From positions 1-64,000 of the forward strand of contig BGKB01000219.1 of NCBI GenBank assembly GCA_003116975.1: DNA of 64,000 nt, written 5' to 3'. Below are positions 8,922 to 18,365 of this stretch, one piece after another. Numbering within the stretch: the stretch's first letter is position 1; each line of letters starts with the position of its first letter. The position numbers and the translations under genes were made by a program. The notes beneath the pieces were generated by a model. The model was not told the DNA's origin. It saw only the letters and a list, made by a program, of their open reading frames with translations, and did not search any database. The DNA is from Aurantiochytrium sp. KH105. Taxonomy: Eukaryota; Sar; Bigyra; Thraustochytrida; Thraustochytriidae.

Positions 8922-9714
8922 GCGGCAGCAGCGGCAGGAGGAGGACGCCGGGAGACTTCCGTTTATCGTACGGGGGATGATCGACAGGCTGACGGGTCGC
9001 TCCTCGTTGCAAGGGGCAGCACCCAATAAAGTTACCACGAGTCCGGGCGCCGCTGACCAGACCGCCCAGACCGCCGGCGCCAGTGATGGAGCCACCGGTG
9101 GTGCCGGTGACGACGCGGCGGCGCTGCTGCAGCTCGCGCTCGATGCCAAGGAGCGCGGCTTCAAGCTCTACGGCGTCTCCCAGTGCGGATGGACGCGCCG
9201 CCAGCGCGAGCTCTTCGGCCCGCGTGACAACGAGGCGCGCAAGGTGATTGAGTCAATTTACACTGAATGCCGCACGCGCGGCTCGTGCCCGCCCAACATC
9301 CCGGGGCACCCGGCATGGGAGTCGCCTTCTGGTAACATCAGCGCCGGGTTCAAGAATGCAATGCTTCGACTCTATGTCGACTCGGCCTTGCCCAGGGCCG
9401 AGGCAGTAAAGGAGGAGCCACCCACCAAGGAAGCCGCCAAGCAAGCCGCCAAGCAAGCCGCCAAGGAAGCCGCCAAGCAAGCCGGATCGGCGGTGGGCGC
9501 GATCAAGGAAGAACAACAACAGGAAGAAGGAGAAAGTATCGCGACGGGGGGAGAAAATCCGCAGGCGGAAGAACCGCGAATTGTGCTCCTCGAGGAAGAC
9601 GACGACGAAGGCGACGACGAAGGGGATGAACAAGGCCAGGACGACATCCAGGAAGGAGGCCTCGCCCGGACAAAGAGTCTGCCCAAGACCGGACAGATCA
9701 CCTTGGAGATTTGA
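7798..9714 (+). CDS. Ankyrin-repeat, WW-like and thioredoxin-like multidomain protein
   Basis: A 638-residue protein; ATG at 7798 (the in-frame codon at 7789 is GTG). The acidic, Ser-rich N-terminus (1-110) is followed by helical sequence and about three ankyrin repeats, clearest in GETSLHVATRNGLFVLTEML and RTPLHYAAASGDATTVALLL. Next comes a WW-like module, HWVAYQDRRSGRTFYEN (about 314-342), with the second aromatic replaced. Then a poly-Gln tract and a domain near 450-535 with YGVSQCGWTRRQRELFG, ECRTRGSCP and IPGHPAWE. That last domain resembles the thioredoxin-like module found with VKOR proteins, but the active site reads Cys-Gly-Trp-Thr at Cys463, so only one cysteine of CxxC remains. The tail holds AAKQ repeats and acid-rich sequence. 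It is likely an intracellular scaffold. It starts 73 bases from the divergent kinase gene. Confidence 0.75.
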
Positions 9715-9734
9715 AGGAAGACAAGCAAGCAAGA

Positions 9735-10013
9735 ACTGCGTCGACCCTAAGCTGGTCCACGGGATCCTGAGGAATGAGTTTGGCTGCGCCCATCTTTGCC
9801 GCCATGTTCAACAGCGCGTAGCTTTGCGCATAGACGGAGCCATCTTCAAGCTCCATGAGCGGGATCTGCCCGAATTTGGTCTTGGGCTTCAGGTCTTGCC
9901 ACTCGCTGTCCGTGAGCCGGACATCCTCAAAGTTCACGCCATTTAGGACAAGCGCCAGACGAACCTTTTCTGCCTTGGCTTCGAGGTCAAAGTAAGTAAG
10001 CTTGAGTGGCCAT
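9735..10013 (-). pseudogene. Truncated glutathione S-transferase N-domain remnant
   Basis: The minus strand reads a sigma-like GST thioredoxin domain from KLTYFD through EWQDLKPKTKFGQIP and the glutathione-site segment EDGSVYAQSYALL, very close to the two GST genes downstream. Homology stops after about 90 residues, at DQLRVD near 9740, and the frame ends at 9698 in unrelated sequence, so the whole helical C-domain is gone. The ATG expected before KLTYFD (10011-10013) is out of frame with it by two missing bases, and the frame can only be opened with a GTG at 10072. A lost start and a lost C-domain together make this a dead copy. It runs convergently into the ankyrin gene and overlaps its 3' end if the frame is followed to 9698. 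Confidence 0.8.
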
Positions 10014-11194
10014 TTCCCCCTGACTCTCCAAGTGGAGCAAGTCTTTTTTCCTTTCAAGTCGACGGGAGCCACAGGCCTTCTTAACTTATTCGCCTGCCTC
10101 TGTTTGCGGCTTTTGGGCTGCGGCAGGGTTTCGGTTTTGCGGAGGGATGCAAGTCTGTTCCTTTGTCGAGAACGAGTTGCCCTCGTGATCGCGTGTAAGC
10201 GGGGGAATGAATTTTGGGTCTGCCTGCCAGGTCTGCGTGTTTACGGGATTGCGGGATTGCGTGTCTACGGGTTCACGCGTTCAAGCTGGCGCGACTGCGA
10301 GAGATCTACGATTCCCACGGATCGCCCGACGCTCGGCCTGAAACCGGCCGACAGATCTGAGATTTGCCGCGTTGCGCGTGGTCGCGCCACGTTGGCAGCT
10401 GCAGCAGGTGCTGTAGGCACCGCCGCACTCGGAGGTTGGCAGAGTTCCACCGCGGCGCGCACGTGGATCGATGCCAAATCAACCGACAGAACAAGGAGAG
10501 AGAAAGGGGGGGAGGAGATGGACGATCATGCTAATTTTGTGATTTCACGGCTTGCCAAGATCGAGGCCAAATGCACGCGTGCATTCATGCAGGATGCGAT
10601 GTACCTGGTGCAAGTCGCGGTCGCTTGCTGCGCCGCGGGGTCCTGCGCATATTGCCCGACGACGCCGGTCCGACGAGTGCTCGCGTTCGGCGTGTGACTT
10701 CGGAGGAGAAGAGGCCGCAGCCGACAGCGACGGCGTCAGCCGACAGCGACGGCGTCAGCCGACGGGTCGATCGAAGGTCTTGGAGATGGTCAGCCAGCCC
10801 GCACCGGCATCGAGTGGGCAAGCAGTAAAACACAAGGTAGGCCTATTGCGTGGTGTGCGCTGCTGCTCATCGAGCGGGAGGCTGGTGCAATAAAAGGGGC
10901 GTGACACAGCTTCTCGTAATCTGCTTGTAGGCGCATGGGTCGGCGAGGGCAGAGCTGCGCCAGAAAACCAGGGAAATCAGTATTGATCAAAGTGTTACAA
11001 GAGCAAAAGTCGCCAGCTTGACGACGCTTCTCGCGTGTCAATCTTGGAGGCGCAGGCCTCAGGCGACCCCAGCGAGAAAGAGAGCAATCGACAAGAATCT
11101 TTGGAAAAAGGCTTCACATTCTCAAAAAAAAATGGGATAGTTTCTAGCGTAATCATCGAGCGATCGAAGTCGACAATGAAAGGTGAGAGCTCGA
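10014..11194. other. Intergenic stretch, no gene seen
   Basis: No reading frame here shows recognisable protein sequence; the longest one (10002-10697, plus) is biased and lacks similarity to anything I know. Short internal repeats occur: a GGGATTGC doublet near 10250, and a tandem GACAGCGACGGCGTCAGCC unit at about 10719-10758. It may contain the eroded C-terminal part of the GST remnant, but I cannot see it in translation. Confidence 0.5.
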
Positions 11195-11869
11195 TTACTT
11201 GCTGTACCACTTGGCGACTTCAGGGATGGCGAGAAAGCGCTTCATGTACGCCCCAACGGCCTCGTACTTGTCAAAGCACGAGGCGGGAAAGTGGTCAACG
11301 TTGCCCGACTGCATCATGCGCAGCAATGAGACCATGTGACAGTCCGCAATGGTAGGGCCATCCTTGGAGGCAAGAAAACCCGAAGGCCCGTTCGCCTCGA
11401 GAAGCGCGGATACCATCGCCATCAGCTTAGGCGCCTCCTCGGCGAGCCAGGTCTCTCGCATCGCCTTGACCTTGGCCTTGCCTTCATCGGTCGTCTGGAA
11501 GCCTTCTGCGTAGCCAAACCTCTCTGGCGCAAAGCCCATGAAAAAGCTCGGCGTTACTGAGCGAAAGATGTCGTCCGTGAGACCCATTGCTTCGTTGACC
11601 TTGAGCTGCTCCATTGGGTCCTCTGGCATGAGCTTGGCCTTGCCCATGGTGGCTGCGAGGCGCAGCAAAGCGTCGCTCTGGGCATATACAGGCCCATCGT
11701 CGAGCTGCAGGATGGGGAGCTGGCCAAATTTGACTTTAGGCTTCAGCTCGACCCACTCGTCGTTCTTGAGGCGTTCATCCTCGAAGTCTACGCCGTTGAG
11801 AATGAAGGCTAGGCGGATCTTCTCGGCAGTTCCTCCCATGTCAAAGTAGGTCAGCTTGATGTGCGTCAT
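11195..11869 (-). CDS. Glutathione S-transferase, sigma-like, intact
   Basis: A 224-residue enzyme expected to conjugate glutathione to electrophiles or isomerise lipid peroxides in the cytosol. The ATG at 11869 begins MTHIKLTYFD, with Tyr8 in the position of the sigma/alpha-class catalytic tyrosine. The thioredoxin-fold N-domain continues through FGQLPILQLDDG, with its cis-Pro, and AQSDALLR, whose Gln-Ser pair binds the glutathione gamma-glutamyl group. The helical C-domain includes FLASKDGPTIADCHM, which holds the N-capping box of helix 6. Length is normal for the family. It is the only unbroken copy of three here; the others are the remnant at 9735-10013 and the frame-disrupted copy at 12947-13620, all on the minus strand, so the array arose by tandem duplication. 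Confidence 0.93.
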   Translation of the reverse strand: MTHIKLTYFDMGGTAEKIRLAFILNGVDFEDERLKNDEWVELKPKVKFGQLPILQLDDGPVYAQSDALLRLAATMGKAKLMPEDPMEQLKVNEAMGLTDDIFRSVTPSFFMGFAPERFGYAEGFQTTDEGKAKVKAMRETWLAEEAPKLMAMVSALLEANGPSGFLASKDGPTIADCHMVSLLRMMQSGNVDHFPASCFDKYEAVGAYMKRFLAIPEVAKWYSK

Positions 11870-12946
11870 TTTGGTTTTCGTCTGCGACCTGTTGTCTTCT
11901 TTTTGGTCTTCTTGGGCCTTTCTTTCTGTCTCTGCAATTGCAAGTCTCGCTCGTTTCGGGTCTGCTTGGCCACGCCGTCGACCGAGACGGCAGCGCGAGC
12001 CTTGCCGCTGGACGCGCGCTGGTATTCGCTGTTCACGCCTGTCCACTGATTTTTGGCTCCTACTTGCTCGTAATTCGTTTTACCTTCTCGAAATTCAAGT
12101 TCGCGCTCGCGCCATGATGGCAGACCGTGAATGGACGAACCCGCTGCTGTTCGCTCGGGCGCACTGCCACGGGCATATTCTCGTCAGAGGCCGAAAGTCC
12201 GAAAGTGCGCGAGATTTTGCCCTTCCTCTTCCAGCTTCGATGTTCGATACCGCCAGCCACCACTGACAGGCCAGCCTCTGGTACATTCACACGGGCGTCT
12301 TCGGGTCGGCAGCTCGGCGATATCGTCGCACAAGGGCGAGGTACGGCGGGCTCACGTGCCCAGCGACAGCGGTTTTTGATCATGTTTGGAAGCGTGTGTA
12401 TGGGGGGGGGGAGGCTATTATATTTTCCGGGAAAACAAAAACGGACAAGGAGCTGAAGGCGCACCTTGGCAGCAGCACACTTGTGGTCTCGACGGGACAA
12501 GCAAGCCGAAGGACCGAGAACCGTAATCTGAGGCACGGGTGCACTACCGAATGCACGAATTAGTATGACGTAGTCGTGTACCTTTTGAAATGACAGGGTC
12601 CATTGGGCCAGAGCAAATATTGTGCATTCGCAAGAGCGTTGTGATTCACTAGAGGCCAAGGAAAATTGTGATGTAGTGCTAACGCGGCGACGATACGCGC
12701 GTCGTCACGAAGGAACGACGAAATGAGTTGAAGTGGTGTGCCACGACTCGATCACTGATGCGTAGCAAAATTGTGCGTTCTCCCGAGATCCTCTTGTCAC
12801 TTCGCTTGAAAAAAGTTGAAGCAATTTCCTCTTCGAAAAGAAGACAAACTTCAAAAATGTTTTATGTAGAGGTTGCTGTGCTAGCTACCGCGAAATCTGC
12901 GGAGCCAGCCAGACCGATCGATCATAAGCTTCAACATCTGCGCACA
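11870..12946. other. Intergenic stretch between GST genes
   Basis: About 1.1 kb without a credible gene. The antisense frame at 12060-12659 has no recognisable motif and an improbable composition. A run of ten Gs lies near 12402-12411. The left part should hold the promoter of the intact GST, whose leader is A/G-rich on the minus strand; the right end is the 3' flank of the next GST. Confidence 0.55.
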
Positions 12947-13620
12947 TTATTTCTCGTAATACTTGGCGACCTCAGGAATACTGAGAAAGCGCTTAATATA
13001 GGCTGTCACAGTTGTGAACTCGTCAAGGCTGGTGGTCGGCACGCCGTCCATGAAGCCGCGCTGGTAGTTGCGGAGGAGGGGCACCATGTGGCAGTCTGCG
13101 ATGGTGGGCGCATCCTTGGAGGCGAGGAAGCCCTCGTCGCCGTTGGCCTCGATAAGAGCGGTGACGAGCTTCATAAACTTGGGCAGCTCCGTCTTGAGCC
13201 AGTTTTCGCGCATGGCCAGAACCTTGGCCTTGCCCTCATCAGTGTTTTGAAAGCCTTCCTCGTAGCCGAATCTCTGGGGCGACATGCCAATGGAATGGGC
13301 CGGCATCCAGGAACGCGCAATGTCGTCGACAAGACCCATGGCCTCGTTCACCTTGAGCTGCTCGATGGGCTCCTTGGGCATGAGCTTGGCCGCACCCAAG
13401 GTGGCCGCAAAACGGAGCATGGCATCGCTTTGCGCGACCTCTTCGCCGTCGTCAATCTGCATCATCGGCAGCTGGCCGAACTTGGTCTTGGGCTTGAGCT
13501 CCTGCCACTCGGCGTGCTTAAGCGGACATCCTCGAAGTCCACGCCGTTCAGGACGAACGCCAGCCGGACCTTCTCGGCCACGCCCTGGATATCAAAGTAC
13601 GTGAGCTTGATCTTGGTCAT
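12947..13620 (-). pseudogene. Glutathione S-transferase with single-base frameshift
   Basis: The start (MTKIKLTYFD, ATG at 13620, Tyr8 conserved) and the rest (MMQIDDGEEVAQSDAML through FLASKDAPTIADCHM to EVAKYYEK) are both good sigma-like GST sequence but lie in different frames. The frame breaks after DVRL near 13520-13525, where one base is missing compared with the paralogue. The two parts add up to 674 bases, one short of the 675 of the intact gene, so the lesion is exactly one nucleotide and there is no stop elsewhere. The rest of the protein is not degraded, so either the break is very recent or it is an assembly error in a C-run context; a functional gene is quite possible. A GCTGCT array lies in its leader at about 13744-13761. 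Confidence 0.85.
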
Positions 13621-15165
13621 CCTGCCTGTGTCTGTCTGTCTTCGTGCGGCCGCTTGGCTGGCTGGCTGGCTGCTTGCTCCTCTGTTCCTGTGCTGCTCTT
13701 CCTCGCTCTGCGTTGCGGGTTTGCCTGCCGCTGCCTCTCGCTCAGCTGCTGCTGCTGCTGCTTCTTCCCAGGTCTCCCTCCCTCTCTCCACGCGCTGCGA
13801 AAAGTGAAAGATCCGCCTGCCGCGTGGCTCCTCCGGCCAATGCGCCCTTCGCGAACCGGCCGGCGCCCTACCGGCCCCCTACGCGAATCCCTACGCCGCG
13901 GCCGCCGCCGCCGCGCCCAAAATCGCGAGAAAGGCCGAGCCGCCGCCGTCCGTGCCGCCGCTCGCCGCGCGTGGCCGCGCCGTGGAACTGGCCGCGCTGC
14001 GCCGTCTGCGCCGCTTCGTTCAGCCGCGCGGGCGGGAGAGCCGCGCGGCGCGCCCGAGGGCTTGCAGGCAGGCAGGCAGGGAGGCAGGGAGGCAGGGAGA
14101 GGGGAGCAGAGGAGCGGCGCGATGGCGAGCGAGGAAGGCACGGCATGAGAGATGGCGGCGAGCGCGCGCCGGAGGAGAAGCGCCGCGGGGACGGCAGGGA
14201 CGAGGGCGAGCGGAGGCGCGGCGGGAGCGGGAAGCGGGGGGTGGAGAAGGGTGGCTGGGCCGAGCCTGGCGAGGTGTCCGGAAGCGAAGCTGGAGAAATT
14301 TTGAAAATGAGGAGGAGGAGCGCTCTGGCTGGCCGTTTTCAAAGCTAGGTCGACTCGCCGTGGTCGGCAGCGGGTGAAGGACGGGCGCAGGACGCAGCCA
14401 AGTCGCTGGAAATGATGGAGGATGTCTTTGTCTCTAGCGTCGGCAAGCACGGCGCCCGCCGATGTTGGTCTTCATGAAAGCATCCCGCTCTCTGTGCTGC
14501 CAACTCCTAGTTTCGAACTGAGCCACCAACGATGACATTGCGCTCCACCTCCTTTCCTCTTGTATCGAGACGGGCGTCCACCGCCACGCCACGCCTCGCC
14601 TCTCGGCCAAAAGAGGGTCCACGTTTCTCTTGTTCGCGCGCTTCGCAAGGCCGCTGCTCTCTTGTGCGTGCTCATGGTCCCTTTCCGCCTTGCCTTGCTT
14701 GTCGCGATCCTCACAATTTACGCATCATCATTGGGTCTTGCGAAGAAGAAGAGGAAGAGGAAGAGCAAGGTCGCCACGCCCGCCCGCCCGCCCTGCATAT
14801 GCTCTTTGCCGCCCTGCATATGCTCCTTGCCGCGCCCCCGGAGGCCTCGGATCGGCTGATTGGGTTTTGAACCCTTTCGCCTCTCGATCCGTAGCCAGAC
14901 GCCGAGGCTCGCGAGGAGGTCTGGCCTTGCGTGAGACCCGCCAGGCCGATGTCGGAGCGGCGGCCGGCACTGCTGCTGCTGCGCGGCGTCCCACTGGCAC
15001 GTCTGTCCCCATTGACCCGAAGACAACATCCTGACCGTGTGTCGGACATGACGAAGATGGACTCTTCTTCTTCTTCTTCTTTCTTCTGCTTCTTCATCTG
15101 CTTCTGCTTCTTCGTCGTGCACTCGAGGCAGTTCCCCAAAGTCACGACGCCTCGCCTCGCCGCGG

Positions 15166-15204
<39 letters not shown>

Positions 15205-15263
15205 AACAAACACAGACAGACAGAGTGTGGCTAATTTCGGGACGTGGAGGTGAGCATCGCAAA
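13621..15263. other. GC-rich intergenic region with a CAGA microsatellite
   Basis: This is a divergent promoter region between a GST and the first crotonase gene. It is GC-rich with Arg/Ala/Pro-biased frames on every strand, none credible. It contains GGCAGGCA runs near 14065-14099, a GAAGAG tract near 14746-14764, a CTTCTTCTT run near 15062-15082 and an AGAC tetramer array at about 15166-15224, which ends about 40 bases before the ATG at 15264 and so forms the crotonase leader. Confidence 0.6.
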
Positions 15264-16091
15264 ATGAGCACGTACAAGACCATCATCGTGGAGCGCGACC
15301 CGGGCGGCTGGGACGTGGTCACCCTGAATCGCCCGGATAAGCTCAATGCGGCGAGCCCGACATTAATGGCGGAAATGCTCTCGTACCTGAGTGGCCTCGA
15401 GACGGACGAGCTCGTGACGCACGAGCGCAATGGGCCCAAGCCGCGCGCCATCCTACTCAAGGCCAATGGGAGGGCGTTCTGCGCAGGGCTCGACCTCGTC
15501 GAGAGCGCCGACGACAGCAGCGACGGACCGGCCCACGGCACACACCTGTTCAACGCCCAGCGCAAGGTGGCTCAGATCATTATGGTGATGCGCAGGATCA
15601 AGCAGCCCATCGTCGCTCTGCTCCAAGGCCCGACCGCGGGCTTTGGTCTTGCTTTGGCGCTGGCCGCCGACGTGCGCATCATTCAAAAGAACTTCAAGTG
15701 TAACGTTGCCATGGCCAAGATTGGCCTCACGGGCGCTGACGTGGGCATTTCCTACTTTTTGCCGCGCGTCGTCGGGCCTGGCGTGGCCGCTGAAATGATG
15801 ATGACGGGACGATTTTTGAAGGCCGACCGCGCCTTCCAGCTTGGCTTCGCCTCTTCCCTTCACGAAACGTACGATGAAGTGCTCAAGGCCGGCGAAGCCC
15901 TCGTCAGCAACATGATCGAGACCATGGCACCTATGCCACTCTTTATGACCAAGGAGGCCCTCAACCTCTCCCTCGAAGCCCCGAGTCTTCACAGCCAGGT
16001 CGCTCTCGAGGACCGCCAGCAGCTCATGTCGCTCAAGGACCCGGCCTTTGCCGTCTACGTCAAGAAGGGCTTCAAGAAGAGCAAGATTTAA
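15264..16091 (+). CDS. Crotonase-family protein, copy 1
   Basis: A 275-residue enoyl-CoA hydratase/isomerase family protein; ATG at 15264. Visible features are the family start WDVVTLNRPDKLNA, the first oxyanion-hole segment GRAFCAGLDL, the second one in ALLQGPTAGFGLALALAADV, and the helix segment ISYFLPRVVG. At the usual catalytic positions the sequence reads AMAKIGLTGADVG. The first catalytic glutamate of hydratases (normally just before the Gly-Leu) is replaced by Lys, while an Asp occupies the second site, as in some dienoyl-CoA isomerase-like crotonases. CoA-thioester binding is therefore well supported, but hydratase activity is doubtful. It ends with FKKSKI and has no obvious SKL-type peroxisomal signal or mitochondrial presequence. 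It is the first of three same-strand copies. Confidence 0.9.
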   Translation: MSTYKTIIVERDPGGWDVVTLNRPDKLNAASPTLMAEMLSYLSGLETDELVTHERNGPKPRAILLKANGRAFCAGLDLVESADDSSDGPAHGTHLFNAQRKVAQIIMVMRRIKQPIVALLQGPTAGFGLALALAADVRIIQKNFKCNVAMAKIGLTGADVGISYFLPRVVGPGVAAEMMMTGRFLKADRAFQLGFASSLHETYDEVLKAGEALVSNMIETMAPMPLFMTKEALNLSLEAPSLHSQVALEDRQQLMSLKDPAFAVYVKKGFKKSKI

Positions 16092-16602
16092 CGAATTTCG
16101 CACCCAAAACAACACGAAAAATTTTGAAAGTAATGCTGCCCGTGCTGCTGGCCGCAGCTTGCTCACTGTCAGTAAAGAATGTCTGTGCTTCTCGCAGCTT
16201 GACTCGCCGGGCTGTATTCCATGATGAGCGCGTTCCGTTCTCGTCTTTGCGAAAACCTCCAGTAGCCTGCGACAGCAGAACAATGCTTTCAATAAAGTGG
16301 GGCGCAGGCTGCAACACCACCGCCACCACCACTGCACGCCCAATGCCAAGGTGAGGCCTCAGCACCAGCAAGAAAAGACAGACGCCTTCCGATCGTGAGA
16401 CCTCGTTCATCTCTTCCCGGCGGCAAGGTCAACCGACCCACAGCCCCTGGATGTCGGACTGTTCGACGCGAAGGGGGGAATGGGGCTTCAGCCAAGCAAT
16501 CCCGGAAATCATTCCGTGCCGACCCAAAGGAGTGAGGAGGACGAGCATCACCGCTGCTGCAGACGCGCTGGGGGAAAGCGAGGCGAGGCAAAGCGCGAGA
16601 AG
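16092..16602. other. Intergenic, between crotonase copies 1 and 2
   Basis: About 510 bases with no coding frame of note. It must hold the 3' end of copy 1 and the promoter of copy 2. A CCACCACCGCCACC-type run lies near 16315-16332. Confidence 0.6.
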
Positions 16603-17427
16603 ATGGCCAAGTACGAAACCATCATTGTGGAGCGCGATGCGCGCGGATGGGATGTGGTGACACTGAACCGCCCAGAAAGGCTCAACGCGGCCAATCCTAA
16701 GCTCATGTCCGAGCTGCTGGCGTACCTGAGCGACCTCGAGACCGACGAGCTCGTGACGCACGAGCGCGACGGACCCAAGCCTCGTGCCATTCTGCTCAAG
16801 GCGAGCGGCCGGGCCTTTTGCGCAGGACTTGATCTGGTGGACGGCGAAACCCTGGGTGGCGAGCCTCCCCATGGAACGTACTTTTTCAACGCGCAGCGCA
16901 AATTCTCGCAAATTATCCTTGTCATGCGCAGAATCAAGCAGCCTATTGTGGCGCTTTTGCAGGGCCCCGCCGCCGGCTTTGGCCTCGCGCTTGCGTTGGC
17001 CGCCGACGTGCGCATCATTCAAAAGAACTTCAAGTGCAACGTCGCCATGGCCAAGATTGGCTTCACGGGCGGCGACCTCGGAATCTCGTACTTTTTGCCT
17101 CGCATCGTGGGACCCACCGTGGCTGGTGAGATGATGATGACGGGCCGCTTCCTCGAGGCAGACCGCGCCTATCAGCTCGGCTTCGCGTCGTCGATTCACG
17201 ACACCTACGATGAAGTGCTCAAGGCCGGAGAGGCTCTTGTCAGCGACATGATTGAGACCATGGCCCCCATGCCGCTCTTCCTGACCAAGGAGGCCCTCAA
17301 CCTCTCCCTCGCCGCCCCGAGTCTGCACAGCCAGATTGCGCTTGAGGATCGCCAGCAGCTCATGGCCCTCAAGGACCCGGCGTTTGCTGTTTACGTGAAA
17401 AAGGGCTTCAAAAAGAGCAAGATCTAA
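16603..17427 (+). CDS. Crotonase-family protein, copy 2
   Basis: A 274-residue paralogue of the gene at 15264, with the ATG at 16603 (context AGATGG). It keeps GRAFCAGLDL, the GFGLALALAADV oxyanion segment, and the substituted catalytic region AMAKIGFTGGDLG, where Lys and Asp stand at the two positions that are Glu in hydratases. The variable loop after GLDL (VDGETLGGEPP) is shorter than in copy 3, and the C-terminus FKKSKI is the same as in copy 1. Nearly all differences between copies lie in surface-type positions, so all three are probably under selection. Likely cytosolic or of unknown location; the substrate cannot be told from sequence. Confidence 0.9.
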   Translation: MAKYETIIVERDARGWDVVTLNRPERLNAANPKLMSELLAYLSDLETDELVTHERDGPKPRAILLKASGRAFCAGLDLVDGETLGGEPPHGTYFFNAQRKFSQIILVMRRIKQPIVALLQGPAAGFGLALALAADVRIIQKNFKCNVAMAKIGFTGGDLGISYFLPRIVGPTVAGEMMMTGRFLEADRAYQLGFASSIHDTYDEVLKAGEALVSDMIETMAPMPLFLTKEALNLSLAAPSLHSQIALEDRQQLMALKDPAFAVYVKKGFKKSKI

Positions 17428-18365
17428 TCTTACCCGTCCTACACCTTCCGGTTTCCATAGAAAGCCTGTCCGTGCTGCCCGCAGCCTAGATTGAGGGAGC
17501 AGCAGTCCTTACACATGCGCTCGACGAGATGTGATGGTGGTGGTAGTAGTATACCGCATTCAAAAGAGAACTTCAACCTTGCTCACTCTCGCCACACGCT
17601 GATGGCCATCCTCGCGAGTCACTTGCGAAAGTCGAAAGCGAGATCGTCCTGGCTTTGGAATGACCCGCCAGGGCGTCGCAATGTGCGAACAAAGTTTTTC
17701 ACCCATCCCGCACCGAGTCCTCCGTGGGGACAACTTGAGTTGTGCACGGGTAAACTTATTTCCCCGAGCTTTGTAAACGGAGTCACTGTCGTCTTATGAG
17801 GGGGGAAACGCCATTCGCAGTCGCCACTTATACAGAGGAGAACTGAATGGATTGCTTCCGTGATGATCGACCCATGTATTCCTTTTAGGAACCTAGGCAA
17901 GGCCAAGGCCCTCGGGAGCCAAGTCCTAATTCGGAGAAACTTGTTTTTCCGCGTACATGCGCAATGTCCTGTCAGCGTCCCAGAACTCCAACGCAGAACA
18001 GATGGAAACGGATGCAGGCAACTTGAGTTGGATGGTGGGCACACGAAAATCCAATACCAGGCAGTGATGACGTTAAAGGCCAAAGAATGAAAATGGCCCG
18101 GTGCGCAGGCCACCACGCCTGGGTGTTCAAGCTCAGGCTTGGAGGACGCAGAAGCGGGGCGCAAACCACGCGTCGATGTCCGTCCAAGCTCAGGCTTTAA
18201 CGCCAGCGTAGACCGTCGAGGACCGTCGAGGACGCACGGAGTAGCGGCCAAGAAGCATCCAGCAGTCCCGGAATCCAAGGTGCGCCCAGAGCAAGCCCAG
18301 CGCAAGTCCAGAGCAAAGCACGAGAATCGACCATCGCGGGATTTGAATACAGGAAACTCGAGGAG
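17428..18365. other. Intergenic, between crotonase copies 2 and 3
   Basis: About 940 bases with no convincing gene. Near 18206-18240 there is a short direct repeat (GACCGTCGAG twice, then GACG), and GCTCAGGCTT occurs at about 18131 and again at 18187. The rest is unremarkable, probably 3' flank plus promoter. Confidence 0.55.

Noticed and set aside
10002-10697. Plus-strand frame of 231 codons next to the GST remnant
   Set aside because: No motif or homology, biased composition, and it starts inside the GST remnant on the other strand.
12060-12659. Minus-strand frame of 199 codons between GST copies
   Set aside because: No GST or other protein features and poor codon structure; the real GST start is at 11869.
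13644-14450. Overlapping Arg/Pro/Ala-rich frames on both strands
   Set aside because: Typical of GC-rich repeats such as GGCAGG; no domain and no consistent start.
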